From positions 4,588,001 to 4,652,000 of the forward strand of contig CAUWAG010000010.1 in the NCBI GenBank assembly GCA_963556695.1: DNA of 64,000 bases, given 5' to 3'. Below the pieces are notes generated by a model that was given only the letters and a program-made list of their open reading frames with translations, made no database searches and was not told the origin of the DNA. Position numbers and translations under genes: made by a program. This document shows, one piece after another, positions 12,128 through 22,601 of this stretch (positions are counted from its first letter, which is position 1; every line of letters starts with the position of its first letter). This stretch comes from Anthostomella pinea (taxonomy: Eukaryota > Ascomycota > Sordariomycetes > Xylariales > Xylariaceae).

Positions 12128-12187
12128 GTCAAATATGTCATGGTGGTCATGATGAATGGGTGATGGAGGTTTGAGGGAGGAGGCCAA

Positions 12188-13136
12188 AGAGGGCTCTCGG
12201 TTTATACATGCGATCCAACCACCTCCATGTTGGTCCCCATATCCTCCCTCGCCCTCGTGTCGCGATAGGCAAGGAGAGCCTGAGGCGATTGTTGCTCCGC
12301 CGGCAAGTACACCTACCTAAATTATATGAGCATACCACACCGACCGTCCCATATCAAGTCAGGTCCCGCTCGATCTGCCGTTGATGAGGTTTCACGATAT
12401 CAGACGAGCCCTCAGATCATTCCTGCGCAACCACAGCCCCTCCCCCCCCACCCCAAAATAAAATAAAATAAAGAGCCATGACCTGATTAACCAACTCATG
12501 CTATCAGATCCCCGGTGTGTGTAGGTTCTGTCTAGCATGCGGTGGGAGAGTCGTGGTCTATTGGCCGGCTCGCTCGCTGGTAACCCTTGACTGACTAACC
12601 TGTGACATATTTCTAGTAGAGGCACAAACCTCGACCTTTGTGGCATGGCGACGATTTGGCGATAGCCCAGGAGCGTTCTTATTCTCAGCAAACCTGGTAG
12701 ACCGATGAAGTTGGCGATTGATTCAGGACGGTGCCCGAATCACCAGTGTGGCGAGAAGGCGGAAACTTCAAGGGAGCGAGCAAGTTGAGAGGAATCTGCA
12801 GTTACGTCCTTCCAAGTATGAGGGGAAATGGCCGTGGGGAATGGCCGTCAAGGTAGACAATGAACACACTAATAGCGTATGAATGAAGGTTCATGCGTAT
12901 ATAGACAAAATTAAGTTTGCGCCGCGCCATGCTATGCAATGCCCCGCAGGGCTGGTCTCTCGCCTCCAACTCGTACAAAATGGTACTTGGGGTATCGCAG
13001 TGCTCTCTTACTCTGTCCATCCACACCATCCACAAAACCAACCAACAATGGTGAAACAGACAGACAGGCTCGCACACGCTCGTGCTCCAACTCATACACG
13101 GCAGAACATGCCACTCCGACACTCCCATCCAAACGA
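12188..13136. other. intergenic region with short AT pentamer repeat
   Basis: Between the small-peptide candidate and the 3' end of cdt2. Holds a short (aaaat)n run near 12455-12473. No gene is supported. Confidence 0.5.
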
Positions 13137-15350
13137 TCAATCCTCGTCGTCATCGGGCTGATCCCAATCATCACCGACGTCAGCCCAGCCGCATCCCCAG
13201 CGTCTGCCTCCAGTCTCGCCCCCTGTGCGCAAGTCTGCGGCGTCGTCTCTTCTCTCGCTCCAACACCGGATCAGGTAGTCGTCTCCGACTGTGACTAGCT
13301 TGCCCTGGTTTGTCCATGCGAGAGAGCCGACCTCCCGCTCGTGGCCGCGTACGAGGGGCGTCCCCGTGCGTACGATGGGAATGTTGTCGTTCAACCGCGC
13401 CGACAGGTTCGTGGAGTTGTTGGCTGGGAAAAGCGGTTTGCGGAACGCCCCCGACGCTCTAGTATTGGCCGCTGGTGTCGACGCAAAGCTTGCGAGCGCG
13501 GCAGGAAGAAGAGGTGCAGTGGCGATAGTCGAGTTCTCGAGGCTCATGGAGCCCATTGCACCCGACAGTTCATCTCTGAATTGCCGCTCGTCTGTTGGGA
13601 AGAGCACAGCGCAGTTGTCGCTACTTCCAACAGCTAGAAGCTCGCTTTTGCCATCCCGTGCCGGACGTATTGCACATTTGACATAGAAGCTCGTCGCGTG
13701 GAATGAAGGGTGTCTGAATCCATACAGCGGACCTAGACCTTGCTGCGTCACCACGTTCTGTCTCCGTCTCGGCGGCTCGCCACGCGAAGATAATTCAGGT
13801 GCGTGTCCCAGCATCAGATGCGCGGTCGAGTATGCGTACACCGTATTGTCTTTGCATAATGCATACAGCCTGGAGGCATCAGTGCTAAGCGCCAGTGACG
13901 AGATGCCGAATGGTCTATAGGTAGAATGAGATTCCGGTGGAGCTGTCGCCGACAGTGGTGATGGGACCTTGGTGCGAGAGGAGTGTATGGAGCGGATGTC
14001 CCACAGCTTGATGGATGCATCTGCCTCGCATGCCGTGAGCAGTAAGTGCTCTTGCCCTGCAGGTAGGAACTGCAGTGCCGTGACGGATATGTCATTTGCC
14101 CGCCCCGGCAGCTCACCACGAGAAGGAGTATCGCCATATCCGATGAAGTGGGCTTGCCGAACTTGGTGCGGCGTGTGCGCGTGAGCTTGATAGAGACTGT
14201 TAACAGCACACCCGCGCTTCGCTTGGGGTCGTCGGAATACCAAGTTGGTCTCCCGGCTCTCTGGAAGTGAGAAATCATGCGCTGGGCGACTACAGCGCAG
14301 ATCCCATATCTGGACACTCCCGTCCCGGGATGACGTCGCAAGAACACTGCTGTTCGCCTGTCCAGGTTGAAAGCGGATTTGTTTGAGAGAGGCAGTATGT
14401 TGCGGCAGGAAGGCGACGGTGGTCTGTGTCATCATATCTATGACTCGCCCCATCTGATCACCAGATGCGGTGGCAAGAAGATAGTCATCATCCGAGAAGG
14501 CAAGGTCGATGATGGCGTTGGTGTGCGCTTGGAGAGTAAGATGAATCTTGCTGAACGGCTCTTGGGGGTGGCCTGAAGAGTCCAGTAGCCGCACGCGGCC
14601 TTCCTCGTCTCCAACAGCAGTCAGACTGCTGCGGTTGCAGGTGGCGACACAGAACGGAATACATTGGCCTGGTCCGTCATGGCTGATGCAATTGTGCACA
14701 TCATCTGGTCGACTATGGAAGTCGGCCGTTTCGACCCTCCAGTCAGCGGTAGGATATGACATGTGTGAGCGTCCAGCACGAGGCATTCCTCCCAGCTGCC
14801 GCTGGGCCAGCTGACCAGTCAACCCACGACTCGTCAAAGGCACCAGGCGCTTCACAGGTTGATGGATCGATAGAAGTTCGTCGTCACTCATTTCCTCATC
14901 GGATTCGCATATCTCTTGGCTGGGATGGAGAGATCGTATAGGGCTGAGGAGCCCTGATCTCGCATCACTCGAAGCGGGAAGCGGAGGAGGTCGACATGGC
15001 GAGGACTCGAGCGTATGATGACACTTCCTTCTCTTGGCCAATCGATCGTCCTGAAGGTCGAGGTCGAGGTCGAGGTTTTCATCGCGTATTTGCTCCTCAG
15101 AGAGAGGCCTCAGAGGACTGGATGGTGCAGGGGTCTGGTATCGTTGTCGGTGATTCAGTTCGGGGCCAGCTAGGACCTGGAGTGCTTTCCGGGCGGGGCT
15201 CAAATGTGCAGGTGAGGGAACTCTTGAGCGCGGAGTGAAGAAGCGTCTGAACCTTCTAGGCGTAATGGGAGGGTTCCTTCTCTCCTTGCCATTGCTTGCT
15301 CTTGGAGGTGAGAGCAGCCTCGAGTTGTCGTTGGGTACCGGAGAACTCAT
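13137..15350 (-). CDS. cdt2: WD40 protein Cdt2, CRL4 ubiquitin ligase substrate receptor
   Basis: 737 aa from the ATG at 15350. The frame is open up to an ATG at 15467, giving 776 aa, but the downstream ATG gives the family-like start MSSPVPNDN. Residues 1-130 are disordered and basic, with a TPRRFRRFFTPR motif. A WD40 propeller follows from about residue 210. Repeats with recognisable cores include LLATASGDQMGRVIDM, SSRDGSVQIWDLRCS and EADASIKLWDIR, and the last blade ends GDDYLIRCWSER. The order and spacing match Cdt2/DTL, which docks PCNA-bound substrates such as Cdt1 and Spd1 to Cul4-Ddb1 during S phase and DNA repair. The C-terminus is acidic (ending DQPDDDED). No intron is needed. It is divergent from SPB1 and shares its promoter region. 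Confidence 0.85.
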   Translation of the reverse strand: MSSPVPNDNSRLLSPPRASNGKERRNPPITPRRFRRFFTPRSRVPSPAHLSPARKALQVLAGPELNHRQRYQTPAPSSPLRPLSEEQIRDENLDLDLDLQDDRLAKRRKCHHTLESSPCRPPPLPASSDARSGLLSPIRSLHPSQEICESDEEMSDDELLSIHQPVKRLVPLTSRGLTGQLAQRQLGGMPRAGRSHMSYPTADWRVETADFHSRPDDVHNCISHDGPGQCIPFCVATCNRSSLTAVGDEEGRVRLLDSSGHPQEPFSKIHLTLQAHTNAIIDLAFSDDDYLLATASGDQMGRVIDMMTQTTVAFLPQHTASLKQIRFQPGQANSSVLATSSRDGSVQIWDLRCSRPAHDFSLPESRETNLVFRRPQAKRGCAVNSLYQAHAHTPHQVRQAHFIGYGDTPSRGELPGRANDISVTALQFLPAGQEHLLLTACEADASIKLWDIRSIHSSRTKVPSPLSATAPPESHSTYRPFGISSLALSTDASRLYALCKDNTVYAYSTAHLMLGHAPELSSRGEPPRRRQNVVTQQGLGPLYGFRHPSFHATSFYVKCAIRPARDGKSELLAVGSSDNCAVLFPTDERQFRDELSGAMGSMSLENSTIATAPLLPAALASFASTPAANTRASGAFRKPLFPANNSTNLSARLNDNIPIVRTGTPLVRGHEREVGSLAWTNQGKLVTVGDDYLIRCWSERRDDAADLRTGGETGGRRWGCGWADVGDDWDQPDDDED

Positions 15351-16216
15351 GATGCCGCCGTTTCCCAGAGTCGCCTCGCCTGCCATTGCCATATCCACAC
15401 AACGGCCGGCACCAATGCTGCTTTCCAAGCTCTTCCAAAGAAAAACAGAGACAAAAGATGACTGCACACGTTATATGGAGGTCCAATCGGGCATGACAGG
15501 AAGTATTACAGGAGAACGAAGAACGGGAATGTGATACCAAGGACCGGCAGAGTCGTCAGTAGGAAGAATCAGAAAACACAGTGGCGGGGAAGATGAAGAT
15601 GAGAGCGTGCAGAGTGGCACCAGCACCAGACACGCGAAAGACGCGCTTCTCGGTTCAGTTTGGTGTCATGCCTGCAGGCACTTCAATTTAAACCCTTGTT
15701 GATGGAGTCTGGACCTGGACAGCCAGACATGAGGGGAGTCCCGCTGGGCTGGCACTGTGTTTAAGGTATCAAGCTAGTCGTCCCAGCCACGAGTGCGCCC
15801 GCAAACCTGGACTAGTAGTAACGTGCCCGCTAACGGTCTTTGTGGTAGTAGCAAACTCTAGGTGGGCTTAAAGTGCACGGTGCCTGCTGCACGGTATCGG
15901 GTAGCCTTAATCTTCTTAACGCGGGGAGCGGCTTATCGATAGTAGAAAAAAGTACAATCTGAACGAGCCACTCCACATGCTTCCCCGAAAATTTCCAAGC
16001 TCTGCGACAAACCGTAGGATAGGGCCAACGACGACAATTCCTACCAGTCCTCCCAGCCTTGTTGCCCTGTGGTCCGACAACCCCCCACTGACATTCTCTT
16101 GTTGCGACTGGAGTATTGATCAGATAGGGCGAATCGAGTAGAGCACCTGCTCCGCCAAATTACGATTGCAACAGACCTCAACCCGACGAACCACCACACC
16201 CGACCTAGCTGCTGCG
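15351..16216. promoter_or_regulatory. shared divergent promoter region of cdt2 and SPB1
   Basis: About 870 bp between the two start codons. It contains paired ACGCG cores on the cdt2 side. No separate gene or RNA is seen. An open stretch on the minus strand (15351-15467) is the possible longer N-terminus of Cdt2. Confidence 0.5.
15630..15646. promoter_or_regulatory. paired MCB/SCB-like sites upstream of cdt2
   Basis: Sequence acACGCGAAAgACGCGc holds two ACGCG cores and one CGCGAAA core within 17 bp, about 280 bp upstream of the cdt2 start. Such cores are bound by MBF/SBF, the fungal G1/S transcription factors, and fission-yeast cdt2 is known to be MBF-controlled. Binding here is inferred from sequence only. 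Confidence 0.4.
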
Positions 16217-19061
16217 ATGTAGGTCACAGCTCCGCCTATCGACGAGCCTATGTACCTGTATGCTGACTCTGCAAAGGGGTTTCCAAAAGAAGACTGGCAA
16301 GGGCCGGCTGGACAAGTTCTACCGCCTTGCTAAAGAGAAGGGCTATCGTGCTCGTGCTGCCTTCAAGGTGAGAGCGTCGTTGGCTACTGCTGAACTCGAG
16401 AGTTGACAGGTGTCTAGCTCCTCCAACTGAACAAGAAATATGGCTTCCTCCAGGAGTCACGGGTTCTTTTGGACTTGTGCGCTGCTCCCGGTTCCTGGTG
16501 TCAGGTTGCCGCCGAGGCCATGCCGCCTCAATCCCTGATTGTTGGAGTCGACTTGTCTCCGATCAAACCTATTCCCGGCGTCATTACCTTCCAGAGCGAT
16601 ATTACCACAAGCCAATGCCGCGCGACGATCCGCCAGCACCTTAAAACATGGAAGGCGGACACGGTCCTGCACGATGGAGCGCCCAACGTCGGTACTGCTT
16701 GGATTCAGGACTCTTTCAACCAGGCCGAGCTCGTGCTTCAGTCGATGAAACTAGCTAGCGAATTTCTCGTTGAGGGCGGTACATTCGTCACCAAGGTCTT
16801 CCGCAGTAAAGAGTACAACAAGGTCAGTCTGGACCGACGAATACTTTCTCTGTGGCTAGTCATTGACCCATAACAGCTACTTTGGGTCTTCAAAAACCTG
16901 TTCACCAAGGTCGAAGCAACAAAACCACCCAGCTCGCGAAATGTATCAGCTGAAGTGTTTGTGGTTTGCCGCGGCTTCAAAGCCCCAAAGCACATAGATC
17001 CTCGGTTCCTGGATCCTCGCTCCGTCTTTGTGGACACTACCGACGATGCACCAAACAACGAGGCCAAGGTCTACAAACCCGAAGTCAAGAAGCGGAAACG
17101 AGGAGGATACGAAGAAGGCGATTATACCCAGTTCAAGGAAGTGCTTGCGAGCGAGTTCGTGGAGACTACAGACCCTATCAATATATTGGCCAACTACAAC
17201 AAGCTGAGCTTTGAGCAACCACGGAATGGCGACATGGCTCTCGCTGCCTTGGACAAGATGCCCGATACGTCGGAAGAGATTCGGCTATACTGCGCCGACC
17301 TGAAGGTACTCGGCAGAAGAGAGTTCAAGTTACTGCTCAAGTGGAGGCTCAAGGCTCGCGAGGCTTTCGGGCTTCCCACGAAAAAGTCTTCGAAGGCAGT
17401 TGCCCCAACAGAGGAAGTTGCAGAAGTCGAGGAAATGGGCGAGGAGCTCAGGCTGCAGGAAGAACTACAAGCTTTGAAAGACAAGGATGATACTAAGAAG
17501 AAGCGCGAGAAGCGGAGAGACAATGAGAAGAAGCAAAAGGAAATCGTGCGATTGCAGCTGCATATGACCGCTCCGATGGACATCGGGCAGGAACAAACCA
17601 GCGAAGGCTTCTTTGCGCTCAAACCTCTCGAGAGAAGAGAAGCAACGAGCAAGATAGCCAAGGGTCGAATGGCCTTGCTCAACGAGAAAGATGCCAAGAA
17701 AGATCGGGACAGTGGCATTGGGTCCTCGGGAGAAACCGACGACGAGTCCGACGACGAAGAAGATAGACTGGAACGCGAGCTGGATGCTTACTACGACCAG
17801 TACAAAGACCGGAAAGCCTCTTCAGATGCCAAGTTCAGGGCAAAGAAGGCTAGGCTTGAACACGACGACGGCGAGTGGGAAGGGCTGTCGGGTGATGAAC
17901 AAGGACAATCCAGCGACGATGGCGAGCTTGATCAAGATAGCAGTGATGAGTCGGACGATGAAGAGCCTACACCAGGAAAACGGCTACTCACCGATTTGGA
18001 TAACAGCTCTGAACCTGGCGGTCTTTCGAGACGTGCCACGAGCTTCTTCAATCAGGACATTTTCAAAGGTATTCCAGGGCTCCTTGACGAAGCCGCTCCC
18101 AAACCAGAAGATGAGTCGGAAGAAGACGAAGACATGGCTGAGGAGGTCGAAGAAGTGGTCTCGGCGGTCGCCAAAGCCCTGCCACCTAAGGAGCGCAAGG
18201 AGACTCCGCAACAGAAGCAGAACAAGGTTGCCACTGATGCGCCGCCCTCTGATTCTGAGGATGATAACGCAGCTGGAAGCCAGGTTGTGGAAGATAAGAA
18301 TGATGATTGGGAAGATGAGAAGCGGCGACCTGACGGCAAACCTGGTATGCACAATTCCTGCCTCCGTAAGGAAAACTCTAACGATACCAGACATCGACAT
18401 TATAACTGCCGAGGCAATGCACATGGCTCACCAGTTAGCGACTGGCCAGAAGACCAGCCAAGATGTCGTGGATGATGGCTTTAACAAGCATGCCTTCCGA
18501 GACCGCGACGGCTTGCCGGATTGGTTTGTTGAGGAGGAGCAGAAGCATGACAGGCCGCAGAAGCCCATATCCAAAGCGGCGGCTGCTGCGATCAGGGAAA
18601 AGACGAGAGCTTGTAAGTCATTTTCTTCCCTTTTCTTCCGCTCCTGTCTGTCCCTGGTACATCATTGGTCACGGGCGATTCGCAACGAAGCTTCGTAGTC
18701 GATACCGAAACTGACTCCAGACCCTCCAGTTAATGCACGGCCCATAAAGAAGGTACGGGAGGCACAAGCGCGCAAGAAGTTCAAGACGGCGCAGCGCCTG
18801 GAGAAGCTACGGAAAAAGTCGGACATGCTGGCCAACGAGGAGGGCATGACGGAGAAGGAAAAGGCCGAGAGCATCTTGAAGCTGAAGAGCAAGGCCGCCA
18901 AGAAGAAGCCCGCCAGACAACAGCCCAAGCTGGTCGTTGCCCGCGGTACCAACAAGGGTGTCAAGGGCCGGCCTCGCGGCGTCAAGGGCAGGTATAAGAT
19001 CGTGGATTCGCGGATGAAGAAGGAGCTCCGGGCGGAGAAGAGGATTGCGAAGCGCAAGTAG
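16217..19061 (+). CDS. SPB1: SPB1, AdoMet-dependent 2'-O-methyltransferase of 25S rRNA
   Basis: Six exons: 16217-16218, 16277-16367, 16418-16822, 16877-18344, 18391-18612 and 18730-19061. They give 839 aa (yeast Spb1 is 841). The first exon is only the AT of the start codon. The intron at 16219-16276 has donor GTAGGT and branch GCTGAC, and joins to give [16 protein letters not shown], the expected Spb1/FtsJ N-terminus. The Rossmann core follows ([29 protein letters not shown]), then the fungal central domain with long acidic and Lys-rich segments. The C-terminal Spb1_C domain ([30 protein letters not shown]; basic end) is intact. The protein methylates the peptidyl-transferase A-loop guanosine and is needed for 60S assembly in the nucleolus. 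All exon phases agree. An in-frame ATG at 16260 inside intron 1 is an alternative start. Confidence 0.93.
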
Positions 19062-19379
19062 AGTGATAGTGGATCTCTTGATGGATTCCGAAGTAGTAGT
19101 AGTTCAGAAGAGCAAAACGAAATGTTGCAGGCAAACCACCTCGACCATGTTCACGTCTGCGCAATCAAAGTCGTGATGATTTACTTCAGGGGAATTACTT
19201 TGCCGAGAAGCCCAAGATGGGTTCCACCGACTGGCACGACTTCACGGTCTTCCCATTATCACTAACCCACAACTGCAGTACTTCAGGCACATGATTGCGC
19301 AGTCCACCATATACGATAGCAGCGTGTGTATTGTCACCATACCCTTATGAGATTGACTACATGTCTACGATGGCACCAG

Positions 19380-20978
19380 CTACCACTCGCAAACAACAGC
19401 CGCACGCTGCTCCACGGATCCCGTGATACTCTTTCCGAGCTCAGCGCAATAATGATCGGCCTCCCTTCCCTTCCGCAGATCCGCCTGCTCCCTGCAGCTA
19501 TGCGCCGTACCGCCACACCACAGCGCCCCCGGGTTCCCCGTGCCGTCGTTCTTGTACTCGCAGTCCCCGTCCTGGGTCTTGACGGCAAAGGTGCCGTGTA
19601 GCAGCTCGGCGTGGATCAGCTGGGTGATGGTGCCGTCGGTCGGGTACCGGGCCGGGGACTGGTCCGTCGCGCACAGCGAGCCGGTCCCGTAGGCCACGGA
19701 GAAGAGGAGCCACTCCATCCGGTCGTAGAAGTCCGCGTCGCCCGGGACACCGTGCCGGCTGTTCTCGAGGACGATGTTGAGGGCCTTGGTGGGTTGGTCC
19801 GGCTGGTCCTGGGCAGGGGCAGGGGCTGGGGGGTCCGGGTCCACGCGCGGCTGGTTGTAGGCGTCGGGCGTGCCGAAGAAGGCCTCGAAGTATTTCTCGC
19901 TGGCGTACCACGCGTAGGTGTCGGCTGGCACAGGAACGGTGTCAGTCAAGGCACCTCTGGTTCTGAAAGGTGGGATTATTCACTGACCGTTAAGATGCGT
20001 CCGGGCACGCTGTTTGGTACTGTCTGCCAACCTCTCCACCCAGTACAGGCCGTATGCGGCATCGGGTATCAGCGCCTTGGGATTGAACTTCTGATCTTCA
20101 ATGACAACTATGTATTGCTTGAGTCAGTAACCTACGACACCGTGACACATGACCTCCACCCCCAACAAAATGACTGCTTACCCGTCTGCTGCCCTTCGAT
20201 AGAAGGAAGATGCGTGAGCTCGTGGAGCAACATGGTGAACTTGCCGCTCATGACCTTAGCGTCGTGCTGCTGATCCTTGTGGCTCCGAAGCTCCGCCAGC
20301 ACCTCGCCGAGGTTTTCCTGTCCGGGCGCGAAGAAGGGCGCGCAGAGCACGACGGTGCCCTGGTCGTGCGCCGGGCCGTAGGCGAACGCGTAGCCGCCGA
20401 TGAGCTTGGGTTTCCGTCCGGGCACCCGGTTCGTGCACGTCGTCTGCTCGTCGTCTGTCCGGTGGTCTTGGTGCATGTCCTGGCAGGCTATGCGGATCTG
20501 GCCCGTCGTCTTGGACGTGTATAGGTCCATGATGGTCTTGAAGACCGCTGTGCGTGCGATCACTGATTAGCAAAGGTTTCTTGCTCTCAGAGAGGGGATG
20601 TGTGGGTGTGCGCGTGTATGTATGTTTAAAATCGTACTTTGGATCTGCTCTTTGGCATCGTCCCTGGAGCCTATGTCGGCCCCGTAGAACCTCTCCTCCA
20701 ACGTCCCGGGCTCGTCCCAGTTGACGGATGCGGGTATCCTCGCGAGGTCTACCACGTCCCACCAGGCCTTGACGAGGGCCTGTTTCTTGGGGTCGGAACA
20801 TCCGTCGAACCCCCTTGAAAGGCGTGCCCTGGGAGTCGCTGTCGCCGTTCTGCAGTAGGTTAATGGTGATGTTGCGGGGGTGGATCCTGTCAGCGTCCGC
20901 ATGTATCAGAGTTGGTGAACTGAGTAAGAAAATACCAACGGCCAGCCTGGCCAGAAGCTTCAGGGGCGCCATGGACAA
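19380..20978 (-). CDS. secreted aspzincin (M35-like) metalloprotease with apparent frameshift
   Basis: Four exons on the minus strand: 20978-20638, 20547-20182, 20107-19988 and 19924-19380. Introns have GT..AG ends and branch sites CTGAC or GCTAAT. The N-terminus is a clear signal peptide (MSMAPLKLLARLAVGIFLLSS...LIHA). The zinc site HELTH lies at the end of exon 2, and exon 3 brings the downstream DAAYG..YWVERLA motif that supplies the third ligand in aspzincins. The long C-terminal region is Cys-rich. Within exon 1 the signal-peptide frame and the frame encoding GFDGCSDPKKQALVKAW differ by one base at a G5 tract (minus strand, around 20813-20817), so the gene as written does not read through. 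A short intron at 20900-20852 could restore phase but puts the branch site next to the acceptor and destroys the signal peptide. An indel or assembly error is more likely. Secretion suggests an extracellular proteolytic role. Confidence 0.7.
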
Positions 20979-22601
20979 TGCCGTGAGTTTGATGGTATGT
21001 CTCGTAAGTCATGCACGGAGGAGGCGAAAAGACCTGAGCGGTTGGGTTGATCGTGAGGCTGGTGTACACCAACGTCTATACCAGTATTGATGACATCTTG
21101 CTCTATATATATTCTTCTCGACAATAGGCTATTTACATATCGTGGTATATCCCTTGCATTCACCACAATACCTAAATCAGGGCACATATATTTAAACCTC
21201 ATCTTGAGGCTAGTGTCACACTAGATATCCTGGCCCGACCGTCTTGTCACCCACGATCACTGTAGCCTTCAGCTCAAAGATGGAAGTTGAAGAGATTCCG
21301 GTGGAATGGACCTCAATCCTTTTAGGCACCAGCTTTTGGATTATTAGTAAGTGTAGCCAAGGGATATAGTGCTTGCGTCTAGACGGCACCATAGGTGGCT
21401 CATGCGTCTCTCCGTAAGCTCTAGAGTCTAGCTCTCGTCCACCATGGAGCCGGTGGAACTAGTGTAATGCGGGCCGTGTGTCCTTCGTTGGGACACGAGC
21501 AGACGAGGATCCAAGCAGCCTTGGTTGCGTTGATCATTACCAACCGCAACTTATTCTTTTTTCAGCTCTTGAGCTTCTGCCTAGCCGCCGGTGCAATTGC
21601 GGACTCGTAGGGCAGTTTCAACACATCTACACCAAGAACCAGCAAACCGGAGATGGTCCCAGCTCGAGCTGTTGGCTTGGCCGCCATTTAGGCGGGCTGC
21701 TAGCTTTCGCTCAGCTCAGGGGATGGCGGTTGAAAAGCCATCTAGCCCGGCTCAGGATTATCTCGGTGCCTGATGTTGTGGTTGGGGAATCATGTGTGCA
21801 GGCTAAAGTAAGCAGTAAAGCCTATAGGCGAGGCGCAAACTTCGTTCACGATCGAGATCTCCAAGGGGCTCTACAGTGCAGGAACGATTATCACCCTTGG
21901 CCTACAAACTGAGAACTGGTAACAACTTGTAGATAGGTACCGTAGGTGACATGCCCGTACGGGGTTAGGTATCGTGTAGCTATACGTTAGTTTCGCTGCC
22001 CAGGCTGTGAATGCTAGCCAAACAGTCAGTAAAGGGGTAACAATCTGCATAAGAAAGGGCGATACTTACTGTGTCACAAGTTCTGGTCGTCGTAAAAGGT
22101 AAATCAGCTTGTTTCTATAGTATTTTGTCGTTTCATAGCAAGCGCACTTCATAAGCACCATTCCGCGGGCCCTATATACGATGATATCATCTTAACTCCA
22201 GAGGCGCATGAGATACTCTAACTCCAGCAATACAGTTGAACTTACAAATAACTTACCTAGAAGCCTATTGCCTCCATGCTACACTTTGTTTACATTCCAT
22301 TTCAGGTTGCAGGATCCTCCTAGGGAGCCATAGCGGGTGTCGAGGTGGAAACCAATACGTCACGTCATTGGCAGCTTGCTGTATTCATGAATCTCAGCGT
22401 GACTGTGCGACATATACAATGTAAAACACCAATCTTGGTGCTGAGGCCACTCTGGCTTGATATCTGCTTTAGCCTATATGACAGCTCGACCTTTCTGTCT
22501 AAATTATGCTGCTCCAAGCAACGAGCGAATACCCACCGACTGTGTAACCCCACCGATATAGAAGAGACTTATATAGCCTTATTAAACCTCGTTCAAGAAG
22601 T
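20979..22601. other. intergenic region, nothing recognised
   Basis: No domain, RNA or element recognised on either strand. The 21.9-22.6 kb part is AT-richer and carries many stop codons in all frames, in keeping with the start of an accessory region. Confidence 0.45.

Noticed and set aside
13137..15467. Whole frame from 15467 as the cdt2 coding region
   Set aside because: The added 39 residues lack family features; 15350 gives the typical start. Kept only as an alternative.
19498..19911. 137-codon minus-strand frame inside the protease gene
   Set aside because: Alternative frame of the protease last exon; the exon fits the splice phases and Cys-rich C-terminus.
20852..20900. 49-nt intron to explain the protease frame change
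   Set aside because: Branch-like CTGAC would abut the acceptor and the signal peptide would be lost; an indel is simpler.
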